Shown here: positions 7,647 to 16,624 of the stretch, piece after piece
Layout of the letters: every line of letters starts with the position of its first letter
How positions within the stretch are numbered: position 1 is the stretch's first letter
Source of the DNA: JADHUC01 sp964623055
GTDB taxonomy: Bacteria; Planctomycetota; Planctomycetia; Pirellulales; Pirellulaceae
NCBI GenBank assembly: GCA_964623055.1
Contig: CAZURK010000032.1
Coordinates: forward strand, 10,295 to 74,294
Length of the DNA: 64,000 nt
Direction: 5' to 3'
Translations under genes and position numbers: made by a program
Notes under the pieces: model-generated
What the model saw: only the letters and a program-made list of their open reading frames with translations
The model's database searches: none
What the model was told of the DNA's origin: nothing

Positions 7647-8229
7647 CGAGTGTCCTCCGTGGCTTGGGCTGGGGCGGTTCCCATTCGGCTTGGCCCGGCT
7701 GATATCCGCAGTTGGGGCACTTGGTCGGTGTGCCGGATTCCATGAACATGTCCCAGGCGTTGGCCTTGTAGATCACGGCGCACTCTTTGCCTTCGTGTCC
7801 AGGGCAAATCTTGATCTGCTGGCCCGGCGCAAGCCTTGCCTTTGTCAGCATGCAGTAGACGTCTTCGCCGTGGACGCTTGGATCGTAGGCGGTTTCTTCG
7901 ACGCTCTTCTGGCCAGACAGCCAGTAGGTCCTGTCGCCAACGTCCAAACGATCCGCGTGTCGTAGCGGGTGCAACCCACCGGTCAACGGAATGCCGTTTC
8001 GAGCTACTGCTTGGCCGGGTGCCGGTTGGACCAAAGCGACCGCGATCGCGTCGTCGGCTGGACGGATCGGCGTCACGACAACCCCGGCCTCCGTTTCGAT
8101 GTCGAAACCGTCGATCGGGGTATGCTCGTCCGCCGGCAATGCGATTGCCGAGCTAAAGCCGGTGCGTTCGCGCAAACCGTCCTGGCCTTCGTGCCAAATT
8201 GTCAGCGTTCGCGTCGTATTGTCTGCCAT
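7618..8229 (-). CDS. FHA-like plus RING-like treble-clef protein (putative E3)
   Basis: 203 residues, first gene of the operon. Residues about 10-108 look like an FHA-type beta sandwich (VARNGIPLTGG then RHADRLDVGDRTYWLS), a phosphothreonine-binding fold in signalling proteins. Residues 124-175 resemble a RING-type treble clef: C126, C142, H145, C150 and the closing C171-P-N-C174. Compared with a full RING, one zinc pair is largely replaced (Thr129; Lys and Ala where His and Cys are expected), so probably one zinc is bound. Bacterial operons with ubiquitin-like, E1, E2, JAMM and RING-type proteins were described by comparative genomics (Burroughs, Iyer and Aravind). An E3 or E2-docking role here is inference. 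A purine-rich AAGGGAA precedes the ATG. Confidence 0.7.
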   Translation of the reverse strand: MADNTTRTLTIWHEGQDGLRERTGFSSAIALPADEHTPIDGFDIETEAGVVVTPIRPADDAIAVALVQPAPGQAVARNGIPLTGGLHPLRHADRLDVGDRTYWLSGQKSVEETAYDPSVHGEDVYCMLTKARLAPGQQIKICPGHEGKECAVIYKANAWDMFMESGTPTKCPNCGYQPGQAEWEPPQPKPRRTLDGLFPIEAK

Positions 8230-8764
8230 TCGGGTTCCCTTCCGCCTTCGTTTGCGTTATGTTTCGTGTACTGCATCTCTCATCGCGTTTGTGTCCTACC
8301 GTTGGCAGAACCGCGATTTGACCAAACTCGCGATTCCATTCGCAATTCCCAGTCGATCCTCTTCGGATCCTTCTTCGCTTCCAACCAAGAAAACGCTGCG
8401 TGCGCATCTTCGTAGGGCGGGCCAAATCTTCGCGGCCCACCGGGCACGTGCTATCGACAGTCTCAAGCGTCTCCGCTCTATCGCACGTGTTGTTCAACGG
8501 CTGTGCATGCTGGTCAGACTGCGCCACTTCGTTGATCGATTGAAGCCTGAAGCGTAAGCGAAGAAGCGAGTTACGTAGTTTGATTCTCGTTTGCGCTTCA
8601 TGCTTCCATTTCCACGCTTTGCCCGCCAAAGTAGCGCTGTCGAATTAGATGCCAGAAAAAAATCAGAGATTCGTGTGAAAGTATCCCTTCTCAACGTCTT
8701 CTACTATGTAGGTGTGCGCCCGCTCTTTTCTCATTGCGCAATACTCGTTATCTGTCAGGAGTGA
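8230..8764. other. Divergent intergenic region with no gene
   Basis: 535 bases between the start of the ubiquitin-like operon (leftward) and the winged-helix gene (rightward). Open frames here lack ribosome binding sites and protein-like composition. It must carry both promoters; an AT-richer stretch near 8645-8760 lies before the rightward gene. No tandem repeat or strong palindrome was seen. Confidence 0.5.
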
Positions 8765-8767
8765 ATG

Positions 8768-9331
8768 ATGCTTTCCTACTTGCTTGACCCGGAATTTGAA
8801 TTCTGGATATCGGGCCGATGGACAAACGGCGGCCTGGTTGAGATCTACTATGATGGCTATTCGGCCGGCGGCCTCCGTCTGCCGCGCGTACGTTGGGCAG
8901 TATTCGCAACGCTTGCGCAGCAGGCAGCGCAGGCACAATCTCAGCCCCGCGCGTTCATGACCGCGCAGGAAATGCTGGCTGTCTTGCGTCGGCGCAACGT
9001 CTTACAGACACGCGACCCTAGCCGAGTCGTCAGGCTGGTCTACGAGTTGCGGAACGACCTTGACGACGCAAAGGCCAGAAAATTCCAGAAGGCGTGGGGA
9101 AACGAACAGGGAAAATGGGGCAAACGAGCGATCGAAACCAATCAGTTGGGTTACCGTCTGAGCCTTCAGCCCGAGAACATCCACGTTGACATCTTGAACG
9201 CGGCTCCTGACGCCCCTCCGCCCCAGGGTTCCTCAGGTCCCGCACCAGCAGTCGGCCAGCGGAGCACCGCGGTCACGAATCTCCCTGATGGCTCAGGTAG
9301 GCCACTATTCGGCGTAGGATTGCAGCGTTGA
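8768..9331 (+). CDS. Winged-helix (response-regulator C-terminal-like) protein
   Basis: About 187 residues. The start at 8768 is chosen over 8765 because AGGAG (8757-8761) is then 6 bases away. Residues about 40-140 follow the OmpR-type winged-helix pattern: helix (RWAVFATLAQQAAQ), a sensor-like helix (MTAQEMLAVLRRR), a recognition-type helix (DPSRVVRLVYELRNDL) and the terminal hairpin ending NQLGYRLSL. There is no receiver domain. The Pro-rich C-terminus (about 145-187) is probably disordered. It is transcribed away from the ubiquitin-like operon across a shared 535-base promoter region, which makes it a candidate regulator of that operon; this is inference. Confidence 0.55.
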   Translation: MLSYLLDPEFEFWISGRWTNGGLVEIYYDGYSAGGLRLPRVRWAVFATLAQQAAQAQSQPRAFMTAQEMLAVLRRRNVLQTRDPSRVVRLVYELRNDLDDAKARKFQKAWGNEQGKWGKRAIETNQLGYRLSLQPENIHVDILNAAPDAPPPQGSSGPAPAVGQRSTAVTNLPDGSGRPLFGVGLQR

Positions 9332-9380
9332 TGCTGGCGTCCGTTGCTCGTGTGCATGCGCCTTGTCAAAGCTCGTTCTT

Positions 9381-9438
9381 AGGGTAGCTGCGGTCGTCAG
9401 ACCGCGGAAATCCACGCTCTGGCGAGCGTAGCTACCCT
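9381..9438. repeat. Cloverleaf-like palindromic element between convergent genes
   Basis: Outer stem AGGGTAGCT/AGCTACCCT (9381-9389 with 9430-9438) encloses two perfect hairpins: GCGGTC-GTCA-GACCGC (9390-9405) and ACGCTC-TGGC-GAGCGT (9414-9429). This would fold as a three-way junction on either strand. It lies between two converging genes (ends at 9331 and 9462), so it could act as a bidirectional terminator, although no T-tract follows. Confidence 0.8.
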
Positions 9439-9461
9439 GACTCCTAGTCCAGACCGAGCAC

Positions 9462-12400
9462 TTAACCATGAGGCGCATGCTGCTGTGCGTAATGACGCCC
9501 CAGAGCAATGGAAGGGGCCAAACGCTGAAGGATGTCGGCAACTTCGCGTGCATGTCTTAGGGTGAAATGGTCATCGGGCCTGATGACGACTAGGAAGAGC
9601 ATCGCGAAACGTGCATCGTTCGGTGCGGCCTCCATCATCAGGGCTACGTGTTGCCAGTTTTCACATGCTTCAGCGTCGCAGGGTCGACAGTGGGGCAGAC
9701 CTTCGACGATCCACTCGGGATTCACTACTACCCGTTCTTTGCCGAATACCCCTTCCAGTGAAACCGGAATCTCGGCCTTGCAGTTTTGGTTGGCTTCATC
9801 GCCACAACTGTACTTGAAGTGGCACCGTCTTGGCTCCAGCAGCCATCCACAGCCGTTTCTGCCCCGCAGGGCCGGAATGACGGCATCTACGATCCTCTGA
9901 GCCAAGTCCGCTTCTGCCTCGGCTGCGGATCTACCCTTCATCAGATCCAGCAAATACTGCTGCGTTGCCTGATTCAGCCTCAATTCAAGTTCACGAGCCT
10001 CTCCGTGTTCAACCGAGCGGAGGGCATGGCCGGTCAGCCCCGCCACGTCGTTGATGAATCGAAGATCCCCGGAAGAAAGTGACCTCCGATGTTCGCGGTG
10101 GACGGTTACGGTCCCCACGACCTCGTCGTTGACGAGTACCGGCGTACACACGAGACTTCCAGAGCCGAGCGAGCCGCAGATCTCGGCATCTTGCTGCAAT
10201 GATTCGTCGAGAGTGCATTGCTTTTCGAGGTCGTCGAACACGATTGTCTTCCTGCATTCCCAAACGACACCAGCAACACCTTGCCCTTTGCATCGTACAT
10301 TCGGGTCTGCGATCCACGCCCGCTCGCTAGCAGCGAAGCGTCGCAACACTTCCAAGGAGGATGGATCCCCTTGCATTCCGGCCATGTCCACCGTACGGAC
10401 GTACCAACTGCAAGCTCCGAGGCCCTGCTGCAACGCTTCCGAGACTTTGGCACTCAGTTCGTCGACCTTGGACGCCTCAGGCAGGAATTTTGCGAGCTTA
10501 CGAAGGCATTCCTTGCGCTGCGGCTCACTTTCGTGGTAGTAGATGTGCCCGGCAAGCCGAGCGGCAACAGCCATGGCTACTTGCTGATCGAAGGCCCCGA
10601 ATTTCGGTAGATACTCGGGCGATGCGACGCGGAGCACACCCAGGACTTCGTCGCCCACGGAAATCGGCACTCCCATCCACGCGGAGTTGTTAAGCTCGTG
10701 GTCGGGAACATCGGAACACCAACGTTTCCAGTGGAGTTCCGGGTCAATTCGCTTCAGCTCATCGGCGTCTTCGACATTTTGAACACGAAGCGGCCGGTTT
10801 CTTTCGATCACATAGCCGGTAAGACCATGGCCGGGTTCGTACCATCTGCACTCTTCCGCTTCGGCTGCCCACTCGGGGTGACCGATGGCCGTTGTCAAGC
10901 GATATTGACCGGTATTGCGATCGCGAAGGAAAACGGCCCCGCGTTGGGCGCCTACCATCGCTGCGAAATGCCTGAGAATGCACCCATAGTCCTCCTGGCT
11001 CAGCGGTTCCGATTGCTTGCTGTCGAGAAACGAATTCAGGGCAACCAGTAGCCAGTCCGAATGCAGAGCCCGCAATACCAACGCGTACCGATTGGCTAAA
11101 CCCTCCAAATCCTGCAGTAATCCAGTATCACATGCTCCCGTGTGACGCCAATCAACCTTTACGACGCCCAAGATTCTCGTACCAGCACCAAGAGGGATAA
11201 CCAAGCGGGAACGCACTTTCGGATCATCGCAGTGGTGCACTGGTTTGCTTTGGGCCACGTCTGGTATCACACGGCTTTCCCCACTGCTGATCACCGCGGC
11301 CGCGATTTCGTCGTCGGCCAGGTCTGTTTTCGGCAAGGACTGGCGATCGGCCGAACCGTGAAAGGAGCCGTCTTCGCCGATCAGAATCAGTTCGTTCTTT
11401 GCCGAAACGATGCCATAATCCTCCCCAGGTACGATTTCCGGGACAAAGAACCAGACTCCCACGTGCGACGCCTCGGCCTGTTGACCGACCAGACAGGCAA
11501 GTTCTTCCCCAAAATCGAGCATCGATCGCGGCAACTCTTCGATATCGGGCGACGCGTTATCTTTCAGCATGCATGCAACAGATCCCATGAGCTGTGCGGG
11601 ATCTCTGTTCTGCCGTGCCTTCACAAAGAACCTGTGCTGTCGCCAAATTGCCACTACCTTATTGCTCGATAGGTGCGCCACCAGCGCCTCGATCAACTCG
11701 GCAACATCGGCCACATCCGATTCAAGGTCCTGGGCCGGAGTGCGGTACAGGGAAACCGTACCAATCGTCTCGCCACCGTCCTTTAGAGGAGCGACAAGGC
11801 ACGCACCAAAGGAACTCAGCCGGGCAAGATACTCGTCGACCAGATTCGGGTGATCGGGATAATCGGCACGGAGCCGTTCGACGTACTCGGTTCCGAAATC
11901 AGATTCGCCAAAGGCCGCTTCCCCATCTCCCCTCACCGCGATACGCGTTTTTCCGGTTTTCATGACGCGGCCGTGGATGCCCACCGCCGGCGTAAACCAG
12001 AGTTCCGGAGGGCCCGAGCCCGAATAGGCTTCCCATCGCTGCACGTGCCTTAGCGTCGTCCGGTCCTTTCCGTCCGTAACTCGCATTTCCGCGTAGCGGC
12101 AGCCTGCGACATCGCTGATGTACTGCAACGCCATACGCATGCTTCGATGGAAGTCGTTCTCCAGGTCAAGCCGGCGGTCTAACTCCCACTTGCAGGCCGC
12201 AATCCTCTCGTCCAGTTTGGTTCGACGTTTGTCGCGGGGCGGCAGGAACGCTGAACGCGGCCGGATTCGCAGGACACGGAGGTCGGACTTCGGCCGATCG
12301 CCCCACAGAGCCGCGTTGGCTCTCGGCGAGCCGATTTCCCGTATCAAATCGTGGTAGCCAAGAACGCGCAGGGCCTCCCAAATGGTGGACACCTCGACCA

Positions 12401-13946
12401 CCAATAGATCGCCGTCCGCCAGATCGTCCACTACCGTTCTGAGTTCCGCGAAGTCGCTGCAGCCGAAGTCGTCCCATGAGGCATCCAGCGTTTCCACCTC
12501 GAATGCGTGGGTCGGCATGCCATATTTTGTCCTTGGAAGCAGCGCAAGTCGCACCGAGCCCGATACCATGCGGTCGCCCTTCGGCCCCAGAAATCGGGTG
12601 GGGTCTGGACCGTTGTAAAGCCGATCGACGATCAAAGAACAGTCGTACTCTGATGGATCGCCCATGGCCAATCGGAGCTTCTCTATCGGCCACCCGACAT
12701 CAGAGAGCGGCAGCATCTCGTTGAACGACTGATCTGTCTCGCCAGTAGCCATGATCCAATTGGGCAGGGGGCGATCCGTCCGAGCGGCCGCCAACCCTAG
12801 CGCCAGCGGAAGCATGAAGGACTTGCCTTCCACAGCCGAACGCAGCGGAAAGCCGTACCGGGAAATCTCGTGCGGCGCGGGCATATCATTCCGAACCAAC
12901 TCAAGAGGTTGGACGTGATACCCAGGTCGCGAATCGGACTCGAGCCCCAGCGATTCGACAAGAAACCGGATGTGCTGTGGCAATATCCATCGCACGTCAC
13001 TCTGATCGCCACCTTCGGTTCGGCGAATGTGAACATGGTAGAACCAATGCGGTGGCTGCCGCTCGACCAATTGACGGAATTCTTCCGGCTCCTTGGTGAC
13101 CTCGGGAATAGGACCACCAACCAGCGGAATGACAGTGGTGGGACGCAGCCAATCGCCTCCCCCGTCCGTCGCCAATCCGACTTCTGCAAGGCGAGGTCCG
13201 GAGCGAACGGAACCTACGCGGGCCAGCGCGCTCATAGCGTACCAATCCGGTTCGTCGGGATCGTCAACATACAAAGGAATGGTAGCGAAGAGGTAGCTGC
13301 CGGAAGCGTCCAGTTCAAATAGAGCTTCGATCGGATCAGATTCGCTTGAAGTACTTGTCTTGCGTTGGATGCGCACCAAGCGGCCGTCGAACTTCTTGAG
13401 ACTCACCGCAGGCGTATCCGAAGAGTCCTCGTCGGCGGGGGGCTCAATGCGGAATGACACCCACCACTTTGACCGCCAGCGGAAGTCCCTCCTGTACAAG
13501 ACCTCAACGTCAAAGGCATCTACGCCGGTTGCGCCAGGCACCCCCCTGATGTGCTTGACAACTGCATCCTCCCTGCCGGCAGAAAGAGCACATTCCGTCG
13601 GACGCCAGGGCAGTTCGTCGACTTCCGGTCTGGCATTGCTTACTCGGCTGCCGCTCTCCGATTCCTGAGGCTCCGGCGGGAGGAAGCGGGATGAGTCCTT
13701 TGCCTCGCCGAGCATCGCCTCGACAGTTTCACACTCGGTATCGCCTGGAGCGGCGACAGGCTGATCCGCGACATGCGAATCAGCCGACTTCGTTTTCTCA
13801 AGGAGTGCGTGGGTGACTTCACTGAGGAACGCCTGTTCGCAAGCCTTGCAACACGCGGCGTGCCCAAGCAGTTCCTGCGTCAGGTCATCCTCCAGCTCAC
13901 TAGCAACCAACATCCGAAAAGCAGTCTGTCTACTGTGTCCAGTCAT
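9462..13946 (-). CDS. Giant multi-GAF sensor protein with zinc-finger N-terminus
   Basis: 1494 residues from the ATG at 13946; a GTG at 14054 in the same frame would overlap the upstream gene by 82 bases and is less likely. The N-terminus has H29-x3-C33-x2-C36 within a helical segment, like anti-sigma zinc fingers. A low-complexity linker follows, then a beta-rich region, then a stretch near residues 370-400 (VEGKSFMLPLALGLAA...MATGETD...LPL) that resembles the Lon/S16 protease fold without its catalytic Lys. Residues about 600-1485 form roughly five GAF-type modules, recognisable by endings such as CLVAPLKDGGETIGTVSLY, SRLVIPLGAGTRILGVVKV and GVPISVGDEVLGVLRV. No kinase, cyclase or HTH output is visible. 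It is transcribed with the upstream gene at 13973-15181 and probably regulates it. Ligands are unknown. Confidence 0.72.
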   Translation of the reverse strand: MTGHSRQTAFRMLVASELEDDLTQELLGHAACCKACEQAFLSEVTHALLEKTKSADSHVADQPVAAPGDTECETVEAMLGEAKDSSRFLPPEPQESESGSRVSNARPEVDELPWRPTECALSAGREDAVVKHIRGVPGATGVDAFDVEVLYRRDFRWRSKWWVSFRIEPPADEDSSDTPAVSLKKFDGRLVRIQRKTSTSSESDPIEALFELDASGSYLFATIPLYVDDPDEPDWYAMSALARVGSVRSGPRLAEVGLATDGGGDWLRPTTVIPLVGGPIPEVTKEPEEFRQLVERQPPHWFYHVHIRRTEGGDQSDVRWILPQHIRFLVESLGLESDSRPGYHVQPLELVRNDMPAPHEISRYGFPLRSAVEGKSFMLPLALGLAAARTDRPLPNWIMATGETDQSFNEMLPLSDVGWPIEKLRLAMGDPSEYDCSLIVDRLYNGPDPTRFLGPKGDRMVSGSVRLALLPRTKYGMPTHAFEVETLDASWDDFGCSDFAELRTVVDDLADGDLLVVEVSTIWEALRVLGYHDLIREIGSPRANAALWGDRPKSDLRVLRIRPRSAFLPPRDKRRTKLDERIAACKWELDRRLDLENDFHRSMRMALQYISDVAGCRYAEMRVTDGKDRTTLRHVQRWEAYSGSGPPELWFTPAVGIHGRVMKTGKTRIAVRGDGEAAFGESDFGTEYVERLRADYPDHPNLVDEYLARLSSFGACLVAPLKDGGETIGTVSLYRTPAQDLESDVADVAELIEALVAHLSSNKVVAIWRQHRFFVKARQNRDPAQLMGSVACMLKDNASPDIEELPRSMLDFGEELACLVGQQAEASHVGVWFFVPEIVPGEDYGIVSAKNELILIGEDGSFHGSADRQSLPKTDLADDEIAAAVISSGESRVIPDVAQSKPVHHCDDPKVRSRLVIPLGAGTRILGVVKVDWRHTGACDTGLLQDLEGLANRYALVLRALHSDWLLVALNSFLDSKQSEPLSQEDYGCILRHFAAMVGAQRGAVFLRDRNTGQYRLTTAIGHPEWAAEAEECRWYEPGHGLTGYVIERNRPLRVQNVEDADELKRIDPELHWKRWCSDVPDHELNNSAWMGVPISVGDEVLGVLRVASPEYLPKFGAFDQQVAMAVAARLAGHIYYHESEPQRKECLRKLAKFLPEASKVDELSAKVSEALQQGLGACSWYVRTVDMAGMQGDPSSLEVLRRFAASERAWIADPNVRCKGQGVAGVVWECRKTIVFDDLEKQCTLDESLQQDAEICGSLGSGSLVCTPVLVNDEVVGTVTVHREHRRSLSSGDLRFINDVAGLTGHALRSVEHGEARELELRLNQATQQYLLDLMKGRSAAEAEADLAQRIVDAVIPALRGRNGCGWLLEPRRCHFKYSCGDEANQNCKAEIPVSLEGVFGKERVVVNPEWIVEGLPHCRPCDAEACENWQHVALMMEAAPNDARFAMLFLVVIRPDDHFTLRHAREVADILQRLAPSIALGRHYAQQHAPHG

Positions 13947-13972
13947 CACTTTGGTCCAATCATGCTTCTGGT

Positions 13973-15181
13973 TCAATTCGTCTGACGGGGATTTGACCTC
14001 CGCAGCACCGAGGAAGGATCGGACAGAAGAATTTCCTTGAGTCGTTTGAGGCACTTCTGCAGGGTATCGCGTTTGCCGCCCAAACGTTCTTCCAGATGGT
14101 CAATGACCGCGGGATTGACCCTGCATTTGTATTCGAGCAAGAGGCTGGGAAGTATCACGTTCGCAGCACTGTCGTCCTGGAATTCCTGGCCAGAAAGGCT
14201 CATGAGCAGATAGTCGCCGACGATCTCGATTGACTGCCGCTGTCGTGAAGAGCACACATCTTCAGGGGCACGCTTTGCGTAGGAGACGAACTCCTCGACT
14301 CTCGCTCGAAGCTCTTCCGCCATGCCTTGCGGTTCGATCAGATCGTATCTGGCCAGGAGAGGTTTGATCTCGCGGACCCGCTCGGCCAGCGATTCGGCAT
14401 CCTCGTCTTTCAGCGTTTCGTGCATATGCGACAACAGTTCCTCATCGACCCGCGGAGGCTCAATCGGTCGCATTTCGTACAATTCCAGCGGGCAAACGTC
14501 GAAATCGCACTCGGACCACAGGTCCAGCAACTCAGGAAGAATCTCCCTCAGGCTTCGGTTCGCATGCGTTGCTGCAACCTCCCACCAGCGTGCCAGCTCT
14601 TCGCGCCACACGCAAATCCGCCAAGGTTGGGGACTTTTTGTATCTTCACAGACGTCAGCAAACGTCTGACCACCTTCTTCATCGGTCTTGCCGGCAATCG
14701 GAGCGTCCAGAGGCTGCTCCTTCCGATGCCTCTTCTGCCTTTCCCTTTCCAGTTTCCTGAACCGCGATGGGACATGCTGCCCGTCTTTTCTGACGAAACC
14801 CCATATATCGGCCAGCGCCTTGCGAACAAACGACGATGCAAACTCCCTGGTGTCTTCGATCTGTGCGCCTGCTGCATTCACGCTCTTGATCAGTGCATAG
14901 AACTTTATGGCTCGTCCCGTAACGGCGCAGTCACAGACCTCGTCAACTCGGCTGTCGTCGGCAGAGCCGGTTTCCCGCAGAACGCTCTTTCGTGCCTGTT
15001 CGAATGAAAGCACAAGAAACTCACCAAGCGCATCATTCCCCTCTTCAAGGTCACCCGCGTCAAGTGCCGCCGCCAAGTCGTCAATCACCTCCATCACCGA
15101 TGGAAAAGAGGGGTCTTTCCTGGGATTTCCATGTGCATCCTGCGATCGACCCAGCCCGCCCATGTCTCGACTCCCTGGCAT
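13973..15181 (-). CDS. Unknown helical protein, possibly sigma-factor-like
   Basis: 402 residues from the ATG at 15181, supported by GGGAGG about 8 bases upstream (a start at 15211 is possible). The product is helical and charged. A segment near residues 95-160 (AIKFYALIKSV...FASSFVRKALADIWGFVRKDG...RFRKLERERQKRHRK...PLDAP) has the feel of a sigma-70 region 2 ending in a basic stretch, and the C-terminus (VIDHLEERLGGKRDTLQKCLKRLKEILL) could be a helix-turn-helix, but neither match is firm. The downstream gene, 26 bases away, starts with an anti-sigma-like zinc finger, which fits a sigma/anti-sigma pair. I do not claim a function. Confidence 0.5.
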   Translation of the reverse strand: MPGSRDMGGLGRSQDAHGNPRKDPSFPSVMEVIDDLAAALDAGDLEEGNDALGEFLVLSFEQARKSVLRETGSADDSRVDEVCDCAVTGRAIKFYALIKSVNAAGAQIEDTREFASSFVRKALADIWGFVRKDGQHVPSRFRKLERERQKRHRKEQPLDAPIAGKTDEEGGQTFADVCEDTKSPQPWRICVWREELARWWEVAATHANRSLREILPELLDLWSECDFDVCPLELYEMRPIEPPRVDEELLSHMHETLKDEDAESLAERVREIKPLLARYDLIEPQGMAEELRARVEEFVSYAKRAPEDVCSSRQRQSIEIVGDYLLMSLSGQEFQDDSAANVILPSLLLEYKCRVNPAVIDHLEERLGGKRDTLQKCLKRLKEILLSDPSSVLRRSNPRQTN

Positions 15182-15365
15182 TGCCAAACCTCCCTCATTC
15201 TTATAACGCATGGGACCCTACCTAAAGACGACGTTGAGACAGCAAGGATCGGAGAAAATTCGCGGAAAAACTTCGAAGATTTTTTGTGGTGAAACGCTAT
15301 CCGAATTTGCACGCGCGGCTGCCTTTGTACCTATAGTTCCGCCAGCTTATCGTGCCGTCGTTCAA

Positions 15366-15532
15366 CCCGAAGCCGGAGGAGGTTGCTGAAACACTGGCAA
15401 GAACCGACGTGGGATAGGCTTCCAGCCTGTCGAATACGTAATTCGGGAAAACCTGGGGGTTCAAATTGCAGAATCCTGACAGGCTGGAAGCCTATCCCAC
15501 GGACTTCTCCAGCAGCCTCTTCCGGCTTCGGG
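15366..15532. repeat. Large nested inverted repeat in divergent intergenic region
   Basis: Exact 23-base arms at 15409-15431 and 15478-15500 are reverse complements, and each contains its own small palindrome (AGGCT-TCC-AGCCT). Outside these, an imperfect outer pair (about 15366-15388 with 15510-15532, sharing CCCGAAGCCGGA) extends the structure to about 165 bases. It lies in the 415-base gap (15182-15596) between divergent genes; the rest of that gap shows no gene. Architecture matches the element at 4421-4490. Confidence 0.8.
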
Positions 15533-15596
15533 CTAGACGAGCCAAGCGGACATTCCAAACTGCCACACGCCACGGAAGCGAAGGAGTCCGCTAGTC

Positions 15597-16610
15597 ATGC
15601 GGAAACGATGTGAACATTGCCCAATGACCGACGACTCGCTGGTCCAACGGTTCTGTGAAGGTCGCTGCGACGTGGACGGCAATTTCGGCTTTGATGTGAT
15701 GCACAGGCTTCACCAATTGGGCATAGATCTGTACCGCGCGGAACTGTATGAAGACGCTCGCAATGCCTTTCGGGCGGCCTGCGAGCACAGCTCGAGCTTC
15801 GCTGTCGAATCGTCGTTCAATCTGGCTCTGTGTTACGTGCGGCTGGAATCGTATCAGGCGGCCTTGGACGAAGTCGAAAAGGTGCTCAAGGAGTACAACG
15901 GTTCGGACGCTCACTGGCTGAAAGGTCGTATTCTGCAATACATGAAACGCTGGGATGAAGCCGAGCAGTCGATCAAGGAGGCGGTTGACCTGGGCAGTGA
16001 TCGGGCTACAGAGGCATTAACGAACCTACCGTTAGAGCGACTTCGCGACCAGATGGAAAAGACGGGGATCGCTGAGGATCCGGAAAGGAAACTGGCCCTT
16101 TTGAAGTCGTTCTCAGGCAAATCGAGGCGTCTCGAAATCGGCCAGCGCTCCAAGTTGCTGATCGAAGCGGCCCAGGCGGCCGTCGAGCTGGGCGACTACG
16201 CCCAGGCTCGCGACCTGCTGACGCGTGCGTACCGTCAGGACACAACGGCGGAGACGACGTTCTGTCTGGCAGAGTTCCTGATGGATCACGGTGAGGAATC
16301 GGAATCGGAGATTGCCGAATCGCTTCTGCGTCGAGTGCTGTCGCTGGATAGGAATCATGGCCGCGCAAGGTTCTGCTTGGGAAGGCTGTACCGGGCGCGT
16401 GGCCAGTCGGACTTGGCAATAACGTCGTTCGTCAGTGCATTGCGCATCGCCCCATCCGACGAAATCACCTTCGAAACTGCCGAAGCAGCGGCCGAAACCG
16501 GCAACGTACCGTATTGCCTGGCTCTTCTGCAGCGGATCGAGTCGGCCTCCGACCCGGACGCGTATTGGGTCGAACGAGCACGGCAACTGCGACGGAGTAT
16601 CCAAGCCTAG
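15597..16610 (+). CDS. TPR-repeat protein
   Basis: 337 residues. AAGGAG lies 10 bases before the ATG. Several tetratricopeptide repeats are visible, for example ALCYVRLESYQAALDEVEKV, LKGRILQYMKRWDEAEQSIK, AVELGDYAQARDLLTRAY and GRLYRARGQSDLAITSFVSA. The first residues contain a Cys-x2-Cys (CEHC). No signal peptide is seen, so it is probably cytoplasmic. It is followed after 14 bases by a Clp-like ATPase in the same direction, so the TPR domain may present substrates or partners to that ATPase (inference). It is divergent from the possible sigma-like gene. Confidence 0.75.
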   Translation: MRKRCEHCPMTDDSLVQRFCEGRCDVDGNFGFDVMHRLHQLGIDLYRAELYEDARNAFRAACEHSSSFAVESSFNLALCYVRLESYQAALDEVEKVLKEYNGSDAHWLKGRILQYMKRWDEAEQSIKEAVDLGSDRATEALTNLPLERLRDQMEKTGIAEDPERKLALLKSFSGKSRRLEIGQRSKLLIEAAQAAVELGDYAQARDLLTRAYRQDTTAETTFCLAEFLMDHGEESESEIAESLLRRVLSLDRNHGRARFCLGRLYRARGQSDLAITSFVSALRIAPSDEITFETAEAAAETGNVPYCLALLQRIESASDPDAYWVERARQLRRSIQA

Positions 16611-16624
16611 GAGGACGTACAGGT

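Noticed and set aside
1379..8229. A Pup or UBact-like small modifier hidden in the operon gaps
   Set aside because: All gaps are under 250 bases and none encodes a 50-70 residue protein ending in Gly-Gly-Glu/Gln; it may lie outside the window.
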